Shown in pieces: positions 38,013-42,014 of a stretch of 42,014 nucleotides of DNA. This DNA comes from an uncultured Chloracidobacterium sp. GTDB lineage: Bacteria > Acidobacteriota > Blastocatellia > Chloracidobacteriales > Chloracidobacteriaceae. The position numbers and the translations under genes are program-made. The notes beneath the pieces are model-generated. The model was not told the DNA's origin and did no database searches. It saw nothing but the letters and a program-made list of their open reading frames with translations. Where the stretch lies: contig CALCKX010000062.1 in the NCBI GenBank assembly GCA_937966115.1, positions 1-42,014 of the forward strand, read 5' to 3'. Within the stretch, counting starts at the first letter, position 1; each line of letters opens with the position of its first letter.

Positions 38013-38636
38013 ATGCTCGACGTCACGCAGTTGCCGCCGGAAGCGTTTCGGCGCTTGGACGAAACGCCGGACGCCTGGTTTTACGCCGCGCCGCGCTTCG
38101 TCACGCACATCGATGCCGGGGCGACAGCCGCCGTCACGCAGCTTTACCGCGAGTTTTTCCCGCCCGGCGGCGACATTCTCGATGTCTGCTCAAGCTGGGT
38201 CAGTCATTTGCCCGAAGAAGTCACCTACCGCGAAGTGATTGGCGTCGGGATGAACGCCGCCGAGCTAGCCGCCAATCCCCGCCTGACCCGGCGGCTCGCG
38301 CATGACCTCAACGCCGACCCGCGCTTGCCCCTCGCCGACGCCTGCCTGGACGCGGCCGGGCTGTGCGTCTCGGTGGATTACCTGACCAATCCGGTCGCCG
38401 TCCTGCGCGACATCGGGCGCGCGCTGCGCCCCGGCGGGCCGCTCGTCATCAGCTTTTCCAATCGCTGTTTCCCAACCAAGGCCATTGCCATCTGGCTGGC
38501 GCTCGATGACCGTCAGCGCTGTCAGTTAGTCGCCGGCTTCCTTCAGGCCGCCGGCGTCTGGCGCGACATCCAGACGCTTGACCGCAGCCCCGGCGGGGGC
38601 GATCCGCTCTACGCCGTTGTCGGGAAACGCGCATGA
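38013..38636 (+). CDS. SAM-dependent class I methyltransferase
   Basis: A 207-residue methyltransferase. The motif I region is GGDILDVCSSWVSHLP (about 52-67), a variant in which the usual DxGxGxG reads DVCSSW, and motifs II-III are VIGVGMNAAELAANP and LPLADACLDAAGLCVSVDYL; RALRPGGPLVISFSNRCFPT fits motif V. The substrate is not known. It starts 5 bp after the AsmA-like gene and its stop overlaps the start of the epimerase gene (ATGA), so the group is one operon. The altered motif I is seen in a family of small plant/bacterial methyltransferases of unknown role. Confidence 0.82.
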   Translation: MLDVTQLPPEAFRRLDETPDAWFYAAPRFVTHIDAGATAAVTQLYREFFPPGGDILDVCSSWVSHLPEEVTYREVIGVGMNAAELAANPRLTRRLAHDLNADPRLPLADACLDAAGLCVSVDYLTNPVAVLRDIGRALRPGGPLVISFSNRCFPTKAIAIWLALDDRQRCQLVAGFLQAAGVWRDIQTLDRSPGGGDPLYAVVGKRA

Positions 38637-39565
38637 GCGTCAGATGTCTCGTGACGGGCGGCGCCGGCTTCATTGGGAGCCACCTCGCGGAACGGCTCGT
38701 CCGCGACGGACACCGGGTTCGCGTGGCGGATAACCTGAGCACCGGCTTTCGCCGCAATTTAGCGCCCGTCGCCCAGGACATCGAGTTTATCGAGGGCGCG
38801 CTGGAGAACCCAGCCATCGCGGCGCGCGCCGTGGCCGGCGTCGAGGTCATTTTTCACCAGGCGGCGCTGCCGAGCGTGCCGCGCTCGGTGCTCGACCCGC
38901 TGGCGTCGCAGCGGTGTGGCGAAGTGGCGACGCTGACGCTGCTCCAGGCGGCGGCGCGCGCCGGGGCGCGGCGCGTTATTTACGCTTCATCGTCGAGCAT
39001 CTACGGGGATACGCCGACCCTGCCCAAGGCGGAAACGATGCCGCCGCGCCCCCTGAGCCCCTATGCGGCGACCAAGCTGGCGGGCGAGGGCTACATGACA
39101 GCTTACGCGGCGTTGTCCGGCATGGATACGCTGTGCCTGCGCTACTTCAACGTGTTCGGGCCGCGGCAGGACCCGACCAATCAGTACGCCGGCGTCATCG
39201 CCAAATTCGTCGCCGTCATGACGCGCGGCGAGCGCCCGACGATTTACGGCGATGGGACGGCGACGCGCGATTTCACGCCCGTCGCCAACGCCGTCGCGGC
39301 TAACCTGCTGGCGATGACCAGCCCGGGAAGCTTCCAGGGCGAGCCGTTCAACATCGCCTGCGGTCGCCAGATTTCAATCGCCAGGCTCGCCCAGCAGCTT
39401 AACCAACTGCTCGGAACTAGCCTCGAGCCAATCCATGCCCCGCCCCGGTCGGGCGACATCGCCCACTCGCTGGCCGACATTGACAAGGCCAAGCGCGTCT
39501 TGGGCTATGCCCCGACCGTGACGTTTGAAGAGGGCTTGAGCGAGCTGGTCGCTATGCATCGTTGA
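38633..39565 (+). CDS. NAD-dependent sugar-nucleotide epimerase/dehydratase
   Basis: An extended SDR of 310 residues: VTGGAGFIGSHLAERL (7-22) for NAD binding, DNLSTGFRRNL, FHQAALPSVPRSV, ASSSSIYGD and the catalytic YAATK (Y144, K148), then RYFNVFGPRQDPTNQYAGVI and RDFTPVANAVAANLLA. SVPRSVxDP and the rest fit UDP-N-acetylglucosamine/UDP-glucose 4-epimerase-like enzymes of the WbpP/GalE class, used for cell-surface polysaccharides. Start is coupled to the methyltransferase stop. The last 14 bases overlap the end of the convergent di-iron protein gene. Confidence 0.9.
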   Translation: MSVRCLVTGGAGFIGSHLAERLVRDGHRVRVADNLSTGFRRNLAPVAQDIEFIEGALENPAIAARAVAGVEVIFHQAALPSVPRSVLDPLASQRCGEVATLTLLQAAARAGARRVIYASSSSIYGDTPTLPKAETMPPRPLSPYAATKLAGEGYMTAYAALSGMDTLCLRYFNVFGPRQDPTNQYAGVIAKFVAVMTRGERPTIYGDGTATRDFTPVANAVAANLLAMTSPGSFQGEPFNIACGRQISIARLAQQLNQLLGTSLEPIHAPPRSGDIAHSLADIDKAKRVLGYAPTVTFEEGLSELVAMHR

Positions 39566-40724
39566 GCAGGTCCTGCGCGGTGAGTTCCGGCGCGGCGCGC
39601 TCGTTTTCAAAAGCCAGCAAGCCAAGCTGCGCGTAATGCGGGCGGATGCGGTCGCTGAGCAAGCCGATGCGCTTCAGATTCGGGATGATGCGCCGGAACA
39701 TTGTCCGCCGGAACATCGCCATCATGTCCGAGTGAAGCACCAGCCGGTTCCATTGCGAGCGGCGAATCCGATGGGCGAAATGCTCGTCATAGATTTCATG
39801 GAGCAGAAAGCGGTTGCGCAGCAGCACGGCCATTTCAAAGGCCCAGTCCTCGCGGTCGCGGCGCTCGCGCTCGCTGACTTCCTTCAGATAAAACTCGCCG
39901 AGCGCCAAGACGCCAAAGTGTACATGGCGGGCTTCGTCGGTGATGACCATTTTGAGCAAGTCGCGCAGCAGCGGCTCGCCCGAAAGCTGGCGCAGCGTGG
40001 TAAAGGCCCCCAGCGCCAAGCCCTCGATCATGATTTGCATGCCCAAGAACTTCACGTCCCAGCGCGAGTCGGTCATGAGGGCGTCAATGACGACGTAGAG
40101 GTTGTCGTTGATGTCGTAGAGCTTTTCGAGCTTCGTCGTCAGGTAGGCATGAAAGGCTTCGACGTGCCGGCTTTCGTCCATCACCTGCGTCCCGCCGTAG
40201 AGCTTGGCGTCGAGCCAGGGAACGGCCGTCGTCGTCAGGGCGGCGGCGTAGAGCGCCCCTTGCTCGCCGTGTAAGAACTGGCTTAGCAGCCAACTGGTCA
40301 GCGCGTGAACTTGCTCGTGGCGCTCGCGCTCGGTCAGCTTCGACCACAACGGTAACCAGTAGGCCGGATGGAACTTTTCGGGAAGCAGCTCCGTCGCCGG
40401 ATCATGCGGGTCAACCGGCTGGCGCCAGTTCAAGTCAGTGGTCGCGTTCCACTGGGCGGTCTTGGCGGCTTCCGTAAGCCGCCGAATTTCGGGCTGATTG
40501 CGCTCATAGCGCCAATCGAAATTAGCCGGGTAGCCAACCGGCAGCGACGTGGCATCCTCGCGCTTGCCGCGCTTTTGAATCAAGCCGCGGTACGCCGGGC
40601 CAAGCAAGCCGGCCAAAACGCGGACGTTCCCGTTGGCGGTGGCCTGGTAAAGCATCGCGCCCTGTTGCACGAGGGCGTCCAGCTCGGACAAAACGTGTTC
40701 TCGCGTGGGCAGCAGACGAAGCAT
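39552..40724 (-). CDS. Ferritin-like di-iron oxygenase-type protein
   Basis: A 390-residue helical protein with two metal half-sites as in ferritin-like oxygenases: E154 (FLHGEQGALY) with E184-x2-H187 (MDESRHVEAF), and E234 (MIEGLALGAF) with E264-x2-H267 (TDEARHVHFG). It is not AcsF, whose motifs differ. Similar proteins are annotated as AurF-like or ferritin-like domain proteins. The frame begins at 40733, but AAGGAGG is only 1 nt from that ATG; the ATG at 40724 (MLRLLPTREH) has 10 nt spacing and is preferred. It is divergent from bchE, raising a link to pigment or oxygen metabolism. Substrate unknown. Confidence 0.83.
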   Translation of the reverse strand: MLRLLPTREHVLSELDALVQQGAMLYQATANGNVRVLAGLLGPAYRGLIQKRGKREDATSLPVGYPANFDWRYERNQPEIRRLTEAAKTAQWNATTDLNWRQPVDPHDPATELLPEKFHPAYWLPLWSKLTERERHEQVHALTSWLLSQFLHGEQGALYAAALTTTAVPWLDAKLYGGTQVMDESRHVEAFHAYLTTKLEKLYDINDNLYVVIDALMTDSRWDVKFLGMQIMIEGLALGAFTTLRQLSGEPLLRDLLKMVITDEARHVHFGVLALGEFYLKEVSERERRDREDWAFEMAVLLRNRFLLHEIYDEHFAHRIRRSQWNRLVLHSDMMAMFRRTMFRRIIPNLKRIGLLSDRIRPHYAQLGLLAFENERAAPELTAQDLLNDA

Positions 40725-41039
40725 CAACGACATGCCTCCTTGTAGCGGACGGCGCGATGGGGGTCGTCACGCTTGCCTAAAGGTACGCCGATGGAAGGCG
40801 TCTGAAAAGCGCTCCCGCCCTGCGGACTGAAGCCGCGCGCTCGTCCGGCGACAATCGCCTGCGCCCTGCGCAGACGCGTCCAGAAACCTGAACCCGACTC
40901 GAAAATTCCTCTAGCTAGAAACCGCCCGCGATGTACCTTGGGAAAAGAACGGAATCTGTGACGGTCCACAGTCCCCGCCCTTCGCTTTCCGGCTCAATCC
41001 GCTTTTTTGCCATTGCTTTTCCTACGAGGTGGGCGCGCC
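40725..41039. other. Divergent promoter region between the di-iron protein gene and bchE
   Basis: 315 bases with no plausible gene. It must hold promoters for both sides. The palindrome CTAGCTAG (40911-40918) and the inverted repeat annotated separately at 40956-40971 are the only notable elements. I could not place -35/-10 boxes with confidence. Confidence 0.45.
40956..40971. promoter_or_regulatory. Inverted repeat CTGTG-N6-CACAG upstream of bchE
   Basis: CTGTGACGGTCCACAG has perfect 5-bp arms and lies about 70 bases before the bchE start. A CRP/FNR-family protein would prefer a wider spacing (TGTGA-N6-TCACA), so the cognate regulator is unknown, but the location suits an operator governing oxygen- or light-dependent bchE expression. 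Confidence 0.35.
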
Positions 41040-42014
41040 ATGAAAATTCTCCTGATCCAACCCAACTATCACTGCGGCGGGGCTGAAATTGCCGGCAACT
41101 GGCCGCCGAGCTGGTCAGCTTACATCGGCGGGGCGCTCAAGCATGCCGGATACACAAACTACCGCTTCGTGGACGCCATGGCGCTCGACCTTTCCGACGC
41201 GGCGCTCGCGGATCTCATTCGCGCCAACCAGCCCGACATCGTCATGGCAACGGCCATTACGCCGATGATTTACAAGGCGCAGTCCACCCTCAAGCTGGTC
41301 AAGGACATCAATCCGGCGACCATCGCCATTCTGGGCGGCATTCACCCAAGCTTCATGTATGGGCAGGTGCTGGCGGAAGCCCCGTGGATTGACTACATCG
41401 TGCGCGGCGAAGGCGAGGAAATCATCGTTAACCTGCTGCGCGCCATCGAAGCCGGCGACGACCGCCGCGCGCGCCACGAAATTCGCGGGCTGGCGTTTCT
41501 GAGCGACGAGGGGAATGTCATCGCCACGCCGGCCCATCCGCCGATTGCCGATCTCGATTCCCTGACGCCCGACTGGAGCGCGCTGGACTGGAGCCAGTAC
41601 ATCTACATTCCGCTCAACGTCCGCGTCGCCGTGCCGAATTTCGCCCGCGGCTGCCCGTTCACCTGCCGCTTCTGCTCGCAGTGGAAGTTCTGGCGCAAGT
41701 ACCGGACGCGCTCGCCGGAAAAGTTCGTGGACGAGATCGAGACGCTGGTCAAGGACCATCAGGTTGGCTTTTTCATCCTGGCCGACGAGGAGCCGACCAT
41801 CAATCAGAAGAAGTTCGTGGCGCTGTGCGAGGCGCTGATCGCCCGCAAGCTGGACGTTCACTGGGGGATCAATACGCGCGTGACCGACATCCTGCGCGAC
41901 GAGCATCTCCTGCCGCTCTATCGCAAGGCGGGTCTGGTTCACGTCTCGCTCGGCACGGAAGCCGCCACCCAGATGAACCTCAACCGCTTCCGCAAGGAAA
42001 CCACCATTCAGGAA
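41040..42014 (+). CDS. bchE: Anaerobic Mg-protoporphyrin IX monomethyl ester oxidative cyclase BchE (N-terminal part)
   Basis: BchE forms ring E of bacteriochlorophyll without oxygen, using a radical SAM cluster and cobalamin. The first 325 residues are present and the gene runs off the window. The start [20 protein letters not shown], then [20 protein letters not shown] and [11 protein letters not shown] is the BchE hallmark; a B12-binding domain (about 1-140, with GGIHPSF and VRGEGEE) is followed by the cluster motif [10 protein letters not shown] (C205, C209, C212) and [20 protein letters not shown] precedes the ATG. BchQ/BchR are the closest alternatives, but the NYHxGGAE-GNWPP start is typical of BchE. 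Confidence 0.93.
   Translation, partial: MKILLIQPNYHCGGAEIAGNWPPSWSAYIGGALKHAGYTNYRFVDAMALDLSDAALADLIRANQPDIVMATAITPMIYKAQSTLKLVKDINPATIAILGGIHPSFMYGQVLAEAPWIDYIVRGEGEEIIVNLLRAIEAGDDRRARHEIRGLAFLSDEGNVIATPAHPPIADLDSLTPDWSALDWSQYIYIPLNVRVAVPNFARGCPFTCRFCSQWKFWRKYRTRSPEKFVDEIETLVKDHQVGFFILADEEPTINQKKFVALCEALIARKLDVHWGINTRVTDILRDEHLLPLYRKAGLVHVSLGTEAATQMNLNRFRKETTIQE

Noticed and set aside
39552-40724. Aerobic cyclase AcsF
   Set aside because: The protein has ferritin-like ExxH half-sites but not the AcsF-specific segments, and its length and N-terminus differ.
41115-41942. 275-residue open frame on the minus strand
   Set aside because: Antisense shadow of bchE.

Overview
The window is a GC-rich bacterial chromosomal segment, densely coded, with no mobile elements, rRNA, tRNA or CRISPR that I could see. 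Its gene set is that of a chlorophototroph: Mg-chelatase BchH, dark-operative protochlorophyllide reductase subunit BchL, 8-vinyl reductase BciB, 3-vinyl hydratase BchF/BchV, the anaerobic ring-E cyclase BchE, and glutamyl-tRNA reductase HemA. It also carries a CruF-type carotenoid hydratase, a BtaA/BtaB pair for betaine lipid, and KorAB. This combination best fits the aerobic acidobacterial phototroph Chloracidobacterium. That assignment is an inference from gene content, not from a database match.

Layout. 1-198 is the tail of an RND efflux pump. 250-2205 (minus) is btaB-btaA, making the phosphorus-free lipid DGTS. 2630-14444 (minus) is a bacteriochlorophyll cluster read bchH, hemA, bchL, bciB, bchF, an unknown membrane protein, then two B12-binding radical SAM proteins that could be BChl c side-chain methylases. 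14643-16232 holds an ATP-grasp protein divergent from an SCP2-like protein. 16290-17899 holds an SDR oxidoreductase and a plus-strand pair of apparently zinc-independent ribosomal proteins (L31 type B and S14). 18034-23581 (minus) is metY-metX-lysC, then a GrdB/PrdB-like protein and cruF. 23869-26179 (minus) has a secreted GH27 alpha-galactosidase and a small membrane protein. 26391-27077 is a coiled-coil protein on the plus strand, facing korB across a 21-bp terminator palindrome. 27276-34601 (minus) has korAB, a CBS-domain protein, two unknown proteins, a hotdog thioesterase and an HMG-CoA reductase. 34920-39565 (plus) has a TPR-like exported protein, RNase III, an AsmA-like protein, a methyltransferase and a sugar epimerase. 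The end holds a di-iron protein (minus) divergent from bchE (plus, cut by the window end).

The two strongest non-routine signals are both in the methionine/carotenoid block. First, the GrdB/PrdB-like gene is interrupted by one in-frame TGA (19089-19091), in the position of the first residue of a redox U-P-M-C motif. It is followed at the expected distance by a perfect 8-bp hairpin with a GGUCG loop, which looks like a bacterial SECIS element, so I annotate one selenoprotein gene whose end overlaps the cruF start codon. Second, the metY leader carries a motif that matches the SAM-II riboswitch core (23675-23729, minus), which would let S-adenosylmethionine control metY-metX-lysC.

Other points of interest are the unassigned members of the bch cluster, a di-iron oxygenase-like protein back to back with oxygen-independent bchE, and a class I-type HMG-CoA reductase that suggests mevalonate-derived isoprenoids.
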